Assembly (NCBI GenBank): GCA_036703315.1
Contig: DATNPH010000163.1
Location: forward strand, 1-48,272
Reading direction: 5' to 3'
From: DATNPH01 sp036703315
GTDB lineage: Bacteria; Cyanobacteriota; Cyanobacteriia; Cyanobacteriales; Coleofasciculaceae
DNA: 48,272 bases
Below, in pieces: positions 7,801-15,153 of this stretch. Position 1 is the stretch's first letter; every line of letters begins with the position of its first letter. Position numbers and translations under genes: made by a program. The notes below the pieces were generated by a model. That model had not been told where the DNA came from. It was given only the letters and a program-made list of their open reading frames with translations, and made no database searches.

Positions 7801-8565
7801 ATGCTGTCTACTATTTATGATTTGAATCCTTGGCTGGTTGCTGTTGGATTAAACACAGTTTTATTGGCGATCGCGTGGGCTGCCCCTAAGCAGTTACTCA
7901 CTCCAGCTGGACTCATCCACGCTTGGGTGCTGGGTGTCCTGGTCTGGGGAACTCTTGGCTGGCAGGGCTACCTAGTTGTGATGTTCTACTTTCTGGTGGG
8001 GTCTGCTGTTACACGCGTCGGCATGGAGCAAAAACAAGCCGAAGGCATTGCAGAGAAGCGATCGGGTGCCAGGGGACCGGAGAATGTCTGGGGTTCCGCT
8101 CTGACAGGGGCACTGTGTGCTGTAGGAACAATCTTCGTTGGGGGTTTTTATCAAAAGTTGTTGCTACTTGCTTATGTAGCCAGTTTTTCTACGAAGCTCT
8201 CAGACACCAGTGCTAGTGAGGTGGGCAAAGCTTATGGAAAGCGAACGTTTCTCATTACCACATTACAGCCCGTGGCACGAGGAACCGAAGGGGCTATCAG
8301 CTTAGAGGGAACACTGGCAGGATTTGTGGCATCAGCCGCGATCGCTTTTGTAGGTTGGGGTGTTGGTTTGATTGACTTGACAGGTGTTGCTTTTTGTGTA
8401 GTTTCGGCTTTTATTGCCACCAATCTGGAGAGTGTGATTGGTGCAACACTGCAATCAAAATTTGACTGGATGACGAATGAAGTCGTGAATGTTATCAATA
8501 CGCTGATCGGTGCGATCGCAGCAGGACTTCTGGCTTTAACATGGCGATGGTTAAGCTTGGGTTGA
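7801..8565 (+). CDS. DUF92 family membrane protein, VTE6-like phytyl-phosphate kinase candidate
   Basis: 254 residues with about six hydrophobic helices and the DUF92 signatures RSGARGPENVWGSALTGAL, STKLSDTSASEVGKAYGKR and LITTLQPVARGTEGAISLEG. Plant VTE6, a DUF92 protein, phosphorylates phytyl phosphate to phytyl diphosphate so that phytol from chlorophyll can be reused for tocopherol and phylloquinone synthesis, and cyanobacteria have homologues. I infer the same role here from family membership. The protein should sit in the plasma or thylakoid membrane. It starts at ATG 7801, 23 nt after a receiver gene, so it may be co-transcribed with the light-sensing operon. It converges on hetR. Confidence 0.82.
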   Translation: MLSTIYDLNPWLVAVGLNTVLLAIAWAAPKQLLTPAGLIHAWVLGVLVWGTLGWQGYLVVMFYFLVGSAVTRVGMEQKQAEGIAEKRSGARGPENVWGSALTGALCAVGTIFVGGFYQKLLLLAYVASFSTKLSDTSASEVGKAYGKRTFLITTLQPVARGTEGAISLEGTLAGFVASAAIAFVGWGVGLIDLTGVAFCVVSAFIATNLESVIGATLQSKFDWMTNEVVNVINTLIGAIAAGLLALTWRWLSLG

Positions 8566-8607
8566 AAAAAGTATTAACTAATGAAGGTAGAAAAGGGATT
8601 GCATAGC

Positions 8608-8656
8608 AGTGCTCAAGGAGTGTACTAAAAAATGGGAAGTACAGACTTTGAGCACT
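8608..8656. terminator. Nested stem-loop between converging DUF92 gene and hetR
   Basis: An outer 9-bp stem (AGTGCTCAA 8608-8616 with TTGAGCACT 8648-8656) encloses an inner 6-bp stem (TGTACT 8621-8626 with AGTACA 8638-8643). Its position between two converging stop codons suggests a shared transcription end. No strong T-tract follows on either strand. Confidence 0.5.
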
Positions 8657-8676
8657 CCACTTCACCCTTCATCCTT

Positions 8677-9591
8677 CTAATCTACTTTCGGTCCAAAAAC
8701 CATCTGTAGAATAAATGGCTCACCATCGACACGATGATACTTATCCGCCCAAGCGCGGATAATTTCGTCTAGTTCTTCCATTGCAGGCTCAAACTGCTCT
8801 GACGGAATATCTAATTCTTCCAGCACCCGCATCACATTCGGCTGACGGTCTGCCCATTCTTTCATTAATCGGAAGTACCGTGCCGTATCCTCCACCATGG
8901 TATAAGTCCGTTCTTTTCCATCTGCTGGGGAGTAAGACGCACGAGTCAGAGCATAGTAAGGCAATCCCCAAGGGCAATCGACTCGCATTACAGTCCCTGA
9001 ATAGAGCAAGCGACGCTTGATATGTTCAGCCATCGCTTCACTCAAAGGTAGACGTTGCTCTTTGGGCAAATCTTCCTGAGATCGAGTGTGCAGAAATTCA
9101 ATTAATTCCAAAAACTGTAGGGAATTAACGACCTGAGCATCTGGTAGATTGTCTTGGAGTTTTTCTAGGATGTATCGCTTTTCTTCGGAATTGAGGCTAG
9201 TACCACAGATACGCGATCGCCCTGGTTGCCAAGGATAATGTTCCATCCAGACGTAGGGGAATTGAATCAAATAGCGAGGTTCCTGAGAACCCAGCATCTT
9301 CAACAGTTTCCCTTCAGTTAAGGCTTGTCTGACTTCCTCAACGATTACCTTGACCCGTTTTGGCTCAATATGGTGTAAATGACCCGTCATCCGGGTATTC
9401 TCACCCTGTTCCAAGTAGGTCATATATATTGCACATTTGGCAGCGGTTGCCGCTGCATCCAGGAACGCCCCATGTCGGTGTCCACTGGTTCTCATCGCGC
9501 TGAATGCCAGGTAAAGCATGATCTGATCCATTGCGCTGGGGCTAAGGCTTTTGATCAGATCGATATGGTTAATCATCATAGGGGCGGTCAT
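8677..9591 (-). CDS. hetR: Heterocyst differentiation master regulator HetR
   Basis: HetR is the DNA-binding master regulator of heterocyst development and also occurs in non-heterocystous filamentous cyanobacteria. The match is unmistakable: DLIKSLSPSAMDQIMLYLAF, SAMRTSGHRHGAFLDAAATA, KCAIYMTYLEQGENTRMTGH, KRVKVIVEEVRQALTEGKLL, and the hood-domain stretch KERTYTMVEDTARYF. Residues matching Anabaena Cys48, Ser152 and Ser179 are Cys53, Ser157 and Ser184. The C-terminal hood, which binds RGSGR peptides, is intact through QMVFGPKVD. The listed start is ATG 9591; MINHIDLIK from ATG 9576 aligns exactly with the usual HetR N-terminus and may be the true start. No Shine-Dalgarno is visible at either. 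Two PatX-like genes lie upstream on the same strand. Confidence 0.97.
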   Translation of the reverse strand: MTAPMMINHIDLIKSLSPSAMDQIMLYLAFSAMRTSGHRHGAFLDAAATAAKCAIYMTYLEQGENTRMTGHLHHIEPKRVKVIVEEVRQALTEGKLLKMLGSQEPRYLIQFPYVWMEHYPWQPGRSRICGTSLNSEEKRYILEKLQDNLPDAQVVNSLQFLELIEFLHTRSQEDLPKEQRLPLSEAMAEHIKRRLLYSGTVMRVDCPWGLPYYALTRASYSPADGKERTYTMVEDTARYFRLMKEWADRQPNVMRVLEELDIPSEQFEPAMEELDEIIRAWADKYHRVDGEPFILQMVFGPKVD

Positions 9592-9813
9592 ATCGCATGG
9601 GTGTGTTATTTTTTATTCTTAGTGACTTGGCTCACCATTTCACCGAGTCAGTGAGTGCAACTCACAAAGTGGAACATGCGCTTGCTCAAAGCACCCTAAT
9701 GTTTGAAGCGGATTTCTCTCTAATTATAGAAAACTAGAGGCGAAATCTATAGCTGGAAGACGTCTTACCGCTACGGGTGAAAACGGAGGGAGGTTGAATT
9801 CTTCCAACGAATT
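9592..9813 (-). promoter_or_regulatory. hetR upstream region with a possible -10 box and leader hairpin
   Basis: On the minus strand a TATAAT box lies at 9723-9728, about 130 nt before the hetR start, without a good -35. Closer to the gene, GACTCGG and CCAAGTC (about 9620-9646) can pair with one mismatch. A further inverted repeat ATCCTGA/TCAGGAT overlaps the 3' end of the preceding patX-like gene. All are sequence-only suggestions. Confidence 0.3.
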
Positions 9814-10044
9814 TTATATCATATCCTGAAAAATCAGGATTTGATGTGACCGAGAGAAGGTGCGGGTGCGCCTACTGCCCCCATGAGGAGACGGATCTTT
9901 TTCTATTCGAGTTTTAGCCGCTACCAGTTGATTGAAGGTAGTAGCTTGCGGTTGAGTAGTTGCCGAGTAAGCAAAAAGCTGGGAAGCCACACAAAGTGAG
10001 ATTCCCACCAAGCTCAACAAACGAATGGATCTGTAAAAGTGCAT
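9814..10044 (-). CDS. PatX-like exported protein with scrambled pentapeptide (HGGSRR)
   Basis: 76 residues from ATG 10044; an in-frame ATG at 10062 is possible, but 10044 aligns with the second copy at 10492. Residues 1-24 form a secretory signal (MHFYRSIRLLSLVGISLCVA, then SQLFAYSA). A polar stretch ends in KDPSPHGGSRRTRT, followed by 15 more residues. PatX proteins lie upstream of hetR, carry a signal peptide and contain HRGTGR or HRGSGR near the C-terminus, the ligand of HetR. Here HRGSGR appears changed to HGGSRR by two single-base changes (CGG to GGG, GGG to AGG), so it may no longer bind HetR. It lies upstream of hetR on the same strand. Confidence 0.7.
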   Translation of the reverse strand: MHFYRSIRLLSLVGISLCVASQLFAYSATTQPQATTFNQLVAAKTRIEKDPSPHGGSRRTRTFSRSHQILIFQDMI

Positions 10045-10154
10045 AGCGAAAGTCCGTATCACAGTTTCTAGTTAGTGATACGGACTACTTGCTGGAGCTT
10101 CAGGAAAAACCCCAGTAGAATGATAGTTGACTCTAGAGAGATTGATGATAAGCT
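10033..10154 (-). repeat. Duplicated patX leader, copy A
   Basis: About 122 bp covering the first codons of the HGGSRR gene and its leader align with 10481-10601, with one single-base gap. Shared blocks include GTAAA, GCATAGC, GTTTCTA, TGATACG, TCAGGAAAAAC, GTTGA and GATTGATG-TAAGCT. The similarity includes the start codon of each patX-like gene, so gene and promoter appear to have been duplicated together. Confidence 0.75.
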
Positions 10155-10399
10155 ATACTTCTGTGAATTAGCTTGTTATCCGACTGTTGCCATCGTTAGT
10201 AACGGGCAAGTTCAAACGTTAACAGGTTATGGAGTTAGTGCAGTAGGTTACTCTCCCCACACCGGAAACGTTGCCCACTGTTAGCCGCGATCGTGCCGCT
10301 TCCCTACGAGAATTCTAGGCGAAGGGAAGAGCGTCTTGGTCACTGCATTGTTTTGCATCAATCTTGCTGGTTCACCATCAACCAGGTAGTATCTGGATT
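10045..10399. other. Spacer between the two patX-like genes
   Basis: Besides leader copy A, about 245 bp remain without a convincing gene. A 69-codon plus-strand frame (10075-10284) overlaps the leader repeat and looks accidental. Downstream of the HRGSGR gene, CTGGTT/AACCAG (about 10367-10386) can form a weak hairpin with no T-tract. Confidence 0.4.
10051..10086 (-). promoter_or_regulatory. Perfect 12-bp inverted repeat in the patX-like leader
   Basis: AGTCCGTATCAC (10051-10062) and GTGATACGGACT (10075-10086) are exact complements with a 12-bp spacer. The element ends 6 nt before the ATG at 10044, where a ribosome-binding site would be expected and none is seen. It could be a DNA operator or an RNA hairpin that hides the start. 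The second leader copy has a degenerate version at 10503-10529. Confidence 0.6.
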
Positions 10400-10492
10400 T
10401 TATCGTCCGCTACCCCGGTGGGGGGACTTATCGTTTTCTTGGTTGGTTTCAACAGAGAGCAGTTGAACGAGAACAGAGGTGTAAATGCGCAT
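10400..10492 (-). CDS. Short PatX/PatS-like peptide ending in HRGSGR
   Basis: A 30-residue reading frame, too short for routine calling, from ATG 10492 to TAA 10400-10402. It begins MRIYTSVLVQLLSVE and ends NDKSPHRGSGR immediately before the stop. The terminal RGSGR is exactly the pentapeptide shared by PatS and HetN that binds the HetR hood and blocks its DNA binding, and HRGSGR is the PatX form. The N-terminus (M-x-[FI]-Y-x-S) and the KxPSPH/KSPH tail match the longer gene at 9814-10044, but about 40 central residues, including most of the signal peptide, are missing. It is therefore PatS-like in size. No Shine-Dalgarno is visible. It lies 123 nt after the end of the FAD oxidoreductase gene. 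Confidence 0.8.
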   Translation of the reverse strand: MRIYTSVLVQLLSVETNQENDKSPHRGSGR

Positions 10493-10601
10493 AGCAGATG
10501 TCTGTGTCAGGTTTCTACTCCCTGATACGCAGCTCTGACTAAGGCATCAGGAAAAACTTTCGTTGAAGTTTAGTTGATGTCATGCAGATTGATGGTAAGC
10601 T
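10481..10601 (-). repeat. Duplicated patX leader, copy B
   Basis: This is the partner of 10033-10154 and includes the start codon and first codons of the HRGSGR gene. Its inverted repeat has diverged, leaving a partial palindrome (10503-10510 with 10522-10529). It occupies nearly all the space between the HRGSGR gene and the upstream FAD oxidoreductase stop codon. Confidence 0.7.
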
Positions 10602-10614
10602 GGTTACCTACGTA

Positions 10615-12534
10615 TTACGCAGCATCAATCTTTTCTATTACCAGCCAGCCACCTGACCTATTGAGATGTCCCCACACTGTGAGGCGCTGTTGGTCTGTAA
10701 AAGTCTTTAGTTGTTTGTCTACTTCTGGTTGCAATGTAATCAGTGTCCAGGTTTGACTAGCATGAACCGCTGGCTCAGTAAGGGTAATCGTGTAGTCCTG
10801 CTCATCGTGGCATTGAAAAATGCCGATGAAAGCGATTACAGATTCTCCCTGTATCAGTTGTTCGTTGTCAGTCCCTTCTTCTTGCCATTGACCACTGACT
10901 ACTGACCGACGCTGGATGCCCCAATTCATTTGGGGCATAGGAAGCGCACTCGAAGACCACTGACCACTAGCCTTGACATTCCCCGTCGATGGATAGTCCT
11001 TTGGGTTGTCCAGATAATAGCGTTGCCAGTACAGCCAGTCAGGATGATTGCATGGCAAATTAAACAGAGGAATAATTGCTGCTGGGGCAACTCGGTCTTG
11101 TAATAAGGCTTCTTGAATACACCTCACAGGTAAATCTCTAGGCTGGCAACCCCTGTTTACGCACAACGCGGCCGCCATTCCCGCCGCTTGACCGATGTTC
11201 ATCACCATCGGTTGTAACCGGGTCGAACCATTGGCAATGTGAGATACAGAGATATTTTTCTCACAGACCAGAAGTCCATCTGTTGAGACTGGCACCAGGC
11301 AACTATAAGGAATGGAAAAGGGCGTTCCTGTCCAGCGCCCACCCCAACGCAGCGATTTCGGTGTTAAGGGAAAATTGATACCAGGATAGTGATGGTCATT
11401 GGCGTAGTTACCCACAGCAATGCCACTTCCCTGTCCAGCTGCATCCACGGGTAAAGATGCTACTTGTCCCCCAGTTATCGGCAAAATGTCCTGCTCTTGA
11501 ACTGTAACCAACCCTTTAAGGCGTCGGCTTTCGCGATAGTAAGGATGTAGTGCGTAAGCGCCTCCGGCAAATGGGGCGTAGGGAGTAGGCCGGAGCTTTA
11601 GTGAGGATAGGGAGTGGGGGAAGATGTTGTCGGCTAAACCGTAACGACGCCCTAGTTGAGTTTGGATAAAACGAGCAAAACTTTGCGTGTGCCAGCGTGC
11701 TTCCTGAAGAAACTGCTGACGCTGGCTTCTAGATTCCATTAAGCGCCCGACACCTTCACCGTAGTCATTACCACGCACAGGCCAGTTAATCATAAATAGA
11801 CTCCCAGGTAAGCGTCCGTAATTGAGAAACTGCTCTGCTCCGTAGCTTTCCCAGGCACCAATAAATTGCTCTGGGATGTCCTGAGGAGGAGGTGGAATTT
11901 CTGGGGCGGCGAGTGTATTGCCGAAATCTTTGAGAATGACTACCCAAGTTGGAGCTTGCACCGGATACCGTTGTGTCAGCTCATTAGAGGCAACCGGTGC
12001 GCTAGGCTCCCCAAACTCAGATTGCAGTTCCCAACCCCAGCGGTGCGGCACCTCAGCCATTGCCAACACATCTCCTAGTTCCGTGGCGTCTAGCGTTACT
12101 TTGGCTTTAACGATGACATCTTCAAACCGGACGCCAGTAATGCAACTGCCCTGTCGCAAAACCTCTACGGGGGTCTGTCCAGCAATCCACTGGAGGTTGG
12201 GGAGTTGCTGCACCCAATCGGCAAGTAGCTTTGCACCGATGCGGGGATCGAAACTAAACATACTGACCCAGCTGTTGTTTAATCCACCCGTTTGTCGCTG
12301 CTTTAGTTCCCGCAGAAACGCTCCCCACAAACCTGTCTGAAAGGCTGATAGTTCATTGCCATCGGGTGCTGCGACACCAGCAGAGGTCAGCATTCCCCCT
12401 AACCAAGGAATTTCACTTACCAGAATGGTTCGGACGCCTTGACGCGCCGCTTGAATAGCTGCTGCGGTACCGCCAGTCCCACCTCCAACCACCAAGACAT
12501 CAGTCGTTATACCATTTGGGTAAATATCCGTCAC
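10615..12534 (-). CDS. FAD-dependent oxidoreductase (FAD_oxidored family)
   Basis: 639 residues. The N-terminal dinucleotide-binding motif is DVLVVGGGTGGTAAAIQAAR (residues about 12-31), followed by a glutamate-type strand and the flavin-site motif PWLGGMLTSAGVAAPDGNE. A second FAD-contact region is DVIVKAKVTLDATELGDVLA. The family covers large FAD-dependent oxidoreductases of unknown substrate. The last ~150 residues are extra and less conserved. Residues about 523-549 (around MNWGIQRRSVVSGQW) are encoded by an inserted palindromic repeat also found inside the hybrid kinase gene at 35.6 kb. No signal peptide, so likely cytosolic. It diverges from the zinc dehydrogenase gene, 101 nt apart. 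Confidence 0.85.
   Translation of the reverse strand: MTDIYPNGITTDVLVVGGGTGGTAAAIQAARQGVRTILVSEIPWLGGMLTSAGVAAPDGNELSAFQTGLWGAFLRELKQRQTGGLNNSWVSMFSFDPRIGAKLLADWVQQLPNLQWIAGQTPVEVLRQGSCITGVRFEDVIVKAKVTLDATELGDVLAMAEVPHRWGWELQSEFGEPSAPVASNELTQRYPVQAPTWVVILKDFGNTLAAPEIPPPPQDIPEQFIGAWESYGAEQFLNYGRLPGSLFMINWPVRGNDYGEGVGRLMESRSQRQQFLQEARWHTQSFARFIQTQLGRRYGLADNIFPHSLSSLKLRPTPYAPFAGGAYALHPYYRESRRLKGLVTVQEQDILPITGGQVASLPVDAAGQGSGIAVGNYANDHHYPGINFPLTPKSLRWGGRWTGTPFSIPYSCLVPVSTDGLLVCEKNISVSHIANGSTRLQPMVMNIGQAAGMAAALCVNRGCQPRDLPVRCIQEALLQDRVAPAAIIPLFNLPCNHPDWLYWQRYYLDNPKDYPSTGNVKASGQWSSSALPMPQMNWGIQRRSVVSGQWQEEGTDNEQLIQGESVIAFIGIFQCHDEQDYTITLTEPAVHASQTWTLITLQPEVDKQLKTFTDQQRLTVWGHLNRSGGWLVIEKIDAA
10890..10966. 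repeat. Palindromic repeat element inside the FAD oxidoreductase gene
   Basis: The core 10894-10927 (ACTGACTACTGACCGACGCT, then G, G, ATGCCCCAATTC) matches 35586-35619 at 33 of 34 positions, and similarity continues over about 75 bp. ATGCCCCAA and TTGGGGCAT form a 9-bp inverted repeat at its centre (spacer 5). Heptamer-like GACCACTGAC and GTCAGT units flank it on both sides. Confidence 0.8.
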
Positions 12535-12555
12535 AACTCAACTCCTGGTTTTTTG

Positions 12556-12582
12556 CTAATGGCTAATCGCTAATCATCAGTC
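12556..12582. repeat. Heptamer repeat spacer
   Basis: GCTAATGGCTAATCGCTAATCATC is a run of degenerate CTAATSG units between the divergent FAD oxidoreductase and dehydrogenase genes; it would overlap any shared promoter region. Confidence 0.5.
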
Positions 12583-12635
12583 CCAAGCTCCAATAGTGAT
12601 AAAGTCTAAAATCGCGGAGGTTTCAAGGAAGCATC

Positions 12636-13697
12636 ATGAAAGCACAAGTATTCCGAGGCGTTAATCAGCTGAATTATGAAGAGGTGCCAGTACCAGAACT
12701 GCAAACGGATGAGGTGCTGGTACAAGTGTGCGTCGTGGGCTTGTGCCAGTCGGATATCAAAAAGATTTGCTATCCTCTCTACGACCCACCGCGTATCTAT
12801 GGGCATGAAACCGCTGGGGTAATTGCGGCTGTTGGAGAGGATGTCACGGGTTGGCAGGTGGGGCAACCCGTTGTGGTAATGCACCACATTCCTTGTATGC
12901 GCTGTGGCTACTGTTTGAATGACAACTTCTCAATGTGCGAGGTTTACAAGAATATCACGACAACGGCTGGGTTTACCCCCAGTGGCGGCGGTTTCGCCCA
13001 GTACGTCAAGGTGCCGGGACATATTGTACAAAACGGAGGACTGATCCCGATTCCAGATGGTGTCAGTTTTGAACAAGCCAGTTTTGTTGAGCCGACGAAT
13101 TGCTGCCTCAAGGCTGTCAAAAAAGCGCAAGTTTCTCCGGGTCAAACGGTCTTGGTGACGGGGGCTGGTCCAATTGGGCTGATGTTTATTATGCTGGTGA
13201 AGTACTTCGGTGCTAGAGCGATCGCAACTGACCTCATCCCTACTCGCATAGAAAAAGCTCGTGCCGTCGGTGCTGAAGCTGCCTTTGATGCTCGTGACCC
13301 AGATTTGCAACGTCAAGTCTTCTCTCTGACTGAGGGAATGGGAGTTGACACAACTTTGTTGGCTGTTCCCAGTGAGAAAGCCTTTTTCCAAGCCTTGGAC
13401 TGTACGCGCAAAGGCGGCAAGATTCTGTTTTTTGCTGAATTCCCTGATGAGATAGAAATCCCCATTAATCCCAATATTCTGTATCGTCGGGAAATTGACT
13501 TGATGGGCAGTTACAGTTCCTCTTACCGACTTCAGTCTCTAGCAACTGACATTGTGTTCAACCAGCGCATTGATGTGGATGCTTTAATTAGCGATCGCTA
13601 CCCTCTCCAACAGTTAGCCGTTGCTGTCAAAAAAGCGATCGCTCCCACGCCGGATACCTATAAGATCTTGATCTATCCTCAATCGGTTGAAGCTTAA
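12636..13697 (+). CDS. Zinc-dependent medium-chain alcohol dehydrogenase
   Basis: 353 residues of the MDR superfamily, closest in style to sorbitol/threonine dehydrogenases. Catalytic zinc ligands are Cys37 (GLCQSD), His57 and Glu58 (YGHETAG). Structural zinc ligands are Cys87, Cys90, Cys93 and Cys101 (PCMRCGYC...MC). The cofactor motif is VLVTGAGPIGLMF, followed by an acidic residue (IATDLIP), which suggests NAD rather than NADP. It would oxidise a polyol or alcohol in the cytosol; the substrate cannot be told from sequence. ATG 12636 follows AAGGAAG. Its stop overlaps the stop of the convergent receiver gene by 4 bp. Confidence 0.88.
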   Translation: MKAQVFRGVNQLNYEEVPVPELQTDEVLVQVCVVGLCQSDIKKICYPLYDPPRIYGHETAGVIAAVGEDVTGWQVGQPVVVMHHIPCMRCGYCLNDNFSMCEVYKNITTTAGFTPSGGGFAQYVKVPGHIVQNGGLIPIPDGVSFEQASFVEPTNCCLKAVKKAQVSPGQTVLVTGAGPIGLMFIMLVKYFGARAIATDLIPTRIEKARAVGAEAAFDARDPDLQRQVFSLTEGMGVDTTLLAVPSEKAFFQALDCTRKGGKILFFAEFPDEIEIPINPNILYRREIDLMGSYSSSYRLQSLATDIVFNQRIDVDALISDRYPLQQLAVAVKKAIAPTPDTYKILIYPQSVEA

Positions 13698-14116
13698 GTC
13701 TCAAATGAACTAAGATATTTTTTCAGCAACAGTTCCAGCTCATCAACGGCATAAGGCTTAGTCACGTACTCATTGCACCCAGCGGCTAAGATGCGCTCTC
13801 GATCATCAGCTCTTGCCATTGCAGTCACCGCGATGATTGGAATCCCTGACGTAGACGGGTTCTGCCTGAGGCGAGATAAAACTTCCATGCCGTCGATGTC
13901 GGGTAGCATCATATCCAGCAAAATCAGAGATGGCTGATGACGTTGCGCTAAATCCAAAGCCGTCTGACCATCGGCGGCAGTGAGCAAGACACAACCCAGC
14001 TGCTCAATCACGAAGACCAGAAGGAATAAGTTATCTTCATTGTCCTCTACAACCAAAACCAATCGCTGTCCGGCAGTAGGCTCATCGCTGCTGCCAATGG
14101 AAAGTTCCATATCCAC
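13694..14116 (-). CDS. Single-domain response regulator
   Basis: 140 residues, one receiver: acidic residues Glu24-Asp25 (LVVEDNEDN), phospho-acceptor Asp68 (ILLDMMLPD), Thr98 (IIAVTAMAR) and Lys120 (YVTKPYA). A 17-residue polar N-terminal extension precedes it. The start is GTG 14116; a second in-frame start is ATG 14110. The frame stays open upstream to about 14260 but contains no start codon. It is a paralogue of the receiver at 15143-15601: both have DGMEVxSxLR, the GIP/RIP-IAVTA motif, and a shared upstream element. No kinase is adjacent, so its partner is elsewhere. Confidence 0.87.
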   Translation of the reverse strand: MDMELSIGSSDEPTAGQRLVLVVEDNEDNLFLLVFVIEQLGCVLLTAADGQTALDLAQRHQPSLILLDMMLPDIDGMEVLSRLRQNPSTSGIPIIAVTAMARADDRERILAAGCNEYVTKPYAVDELELLLKKYLSSFET

Positions 14117-14712
14117 CTTTTGCTCCAGGGAAGTCGTAAGGCTCGTCAGACAATCCTCAATAGCAATGCGGACAAGGCACTCAACAAGCGGCGACGCGGC
14201 GCTTAATGCAGACTGGCTTGTACGTGAACTGAGCTGATATAAGACTTGTTCGTCTTATTGAGATTTGTCAATAAAAATTGCCGTTAGAAAACATATTTTA
14301 CTTTAAAATAACAAAAAGATGAACCTAAACGCTAAAACTACATGATTGCTTTGCATTACTAGCCAAAGCTTAGAATTTTATAAATTTATGTCGTTTTGTT
14401 AACTAAGCCATTAGTGGCAGCAGAAATTAATTTGAAGGGGAGGCGAGAGAAACTCCTTACCTAAAGACAGCGGCAACGAGCAAACGCGTAGGCTAAATTT
14501 CTCGGTATCCTCATTATCCACTCACTACTCTCCACTTGCCTCTCTCCCCTCTCAGTGAAGTGATTCGCGATCTCTTTTTACCCTATCCCAATAACCGACA
14601 AGTAATATAGAGGCAGAACACGCTTCTAGTTCACAATTCCAGAAAATTTCTCAATTGTCTTAAGAAGCTAGGAGCAGTAATGCCCAAATTGTTGAATAAT
14701 AATCTTTAACAT
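14117..14712. other. Intergenic region with shared receiver element and hairpins
   Basis: The 596 bp lie between the minus-strand receiver and the DUF2294 gene, so promoters for both are here. It contains the conserved element at 14170-14223, an inverted repeat ATAAGAC/GTCTTAT (14239-14245 and 14252-14258) and AT-rich DNA. GGGGAGGCGAGAG near 14440 and CTCTCTCCCC near 14540 are partly complementary. No gene is visible. Confidence 0.4.
14170..14223 (-). promoter_or_regulatory. Conserved element upstream of receiver gene, copy 1
   Basis: Read on the plus strand: GGACAA-1-GCACTC-4-AGCGGC-5-GGCGC ... TTGTAC. The same blocks with identical spacing occur at 15651-15700 upstream of the paralogous receiver gene. 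It lies 54 nt before the GTG start. Confidence 0.55.
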
Positions 14713-15153
14713 ATGTCTTTAGATACTTTTACTTGGAAACATTGTCCTACTATGACTCAGGAGTCGTCCAAGCCTACGCGAGGGCAGCTAGAACGCTCAC
14801 TTTCTCAACGGCTCCAAGCTCTTTACCGCGATCACTTAGGACATCAACCGGGAAAGGTGACATGCCAACTGTTTGATGAAAAGCTAGCAATAATTATCGA
14901 AAATTCGATCACCCCACCAGAACAACTGCTAGCGAATCATGGCCAAACTGAATTGGCAGAACAAGTTCGCTCAGAATTGGATGAAGCAATCAAACCCGAA
15001 CTTAAGGCGTTGATTGAGGAAGTGCTTGGTGCTAGTGTTCTTGACCTCCTGAGCGATGCCACCATAGAAACTGGTCGTACTGGCATTATTGTTGTCTTGG
15101 AAAACACGCCAGTGGTTCGCAACCCGGACTCGGTTCCGAAAATCAAGAAATAG
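14713..15153 (+). CDS. DUF2294 family protein
   Basis: 146 residues. From about residue 22 it matches the DUF2294 pattern: RGQLERSLSQRLQALYRDHL with GHQPGKVTCQLFDEKLAIII, SITPPEQLLA, and VLDLLSDATIETGRTGIIVV near the end. It is small, cytosolic and of unknown function; in other bacteria DUF2294 proteins are often found beside signalling genes. ATG 14713 is listed, but Met14 (ATG 14752, MTQESSKP) fits the family start better. Its 3' end overlaps the convergent receiver gene by 11 bp. Confidence 0.8.
   Translation: MSLDTFTWKHCPTMTQESSKPTRGQLERSLSQRLQALYRDHLGHQPGKVTCQLFDEKLAIIIENSITPPEQLLANHGQTELAEQVRSELDEAIKPELKALIEEVLGASVLDLLSDATIETGRTGIIVVLENTPVVRNPDSVPKIKK

Noticed and set aside
10075..10284. 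69-codon plus-strand frame between the patX-like genes
   Set aside because: It starts inside the palindrome and leader repeat, has no ribosome-binding site, and its counterpart in leader copy B is not open. The conserved signal is on the minus strand.
14117..14260. N-terminal extension of the receiver at 13694-14116
   Set aside because: The frame is open for about 48 codons and reads plausibly, but contains no ATG, GTG or TTG, and the matching region upstream of the paralogue is interrupted by a stop.
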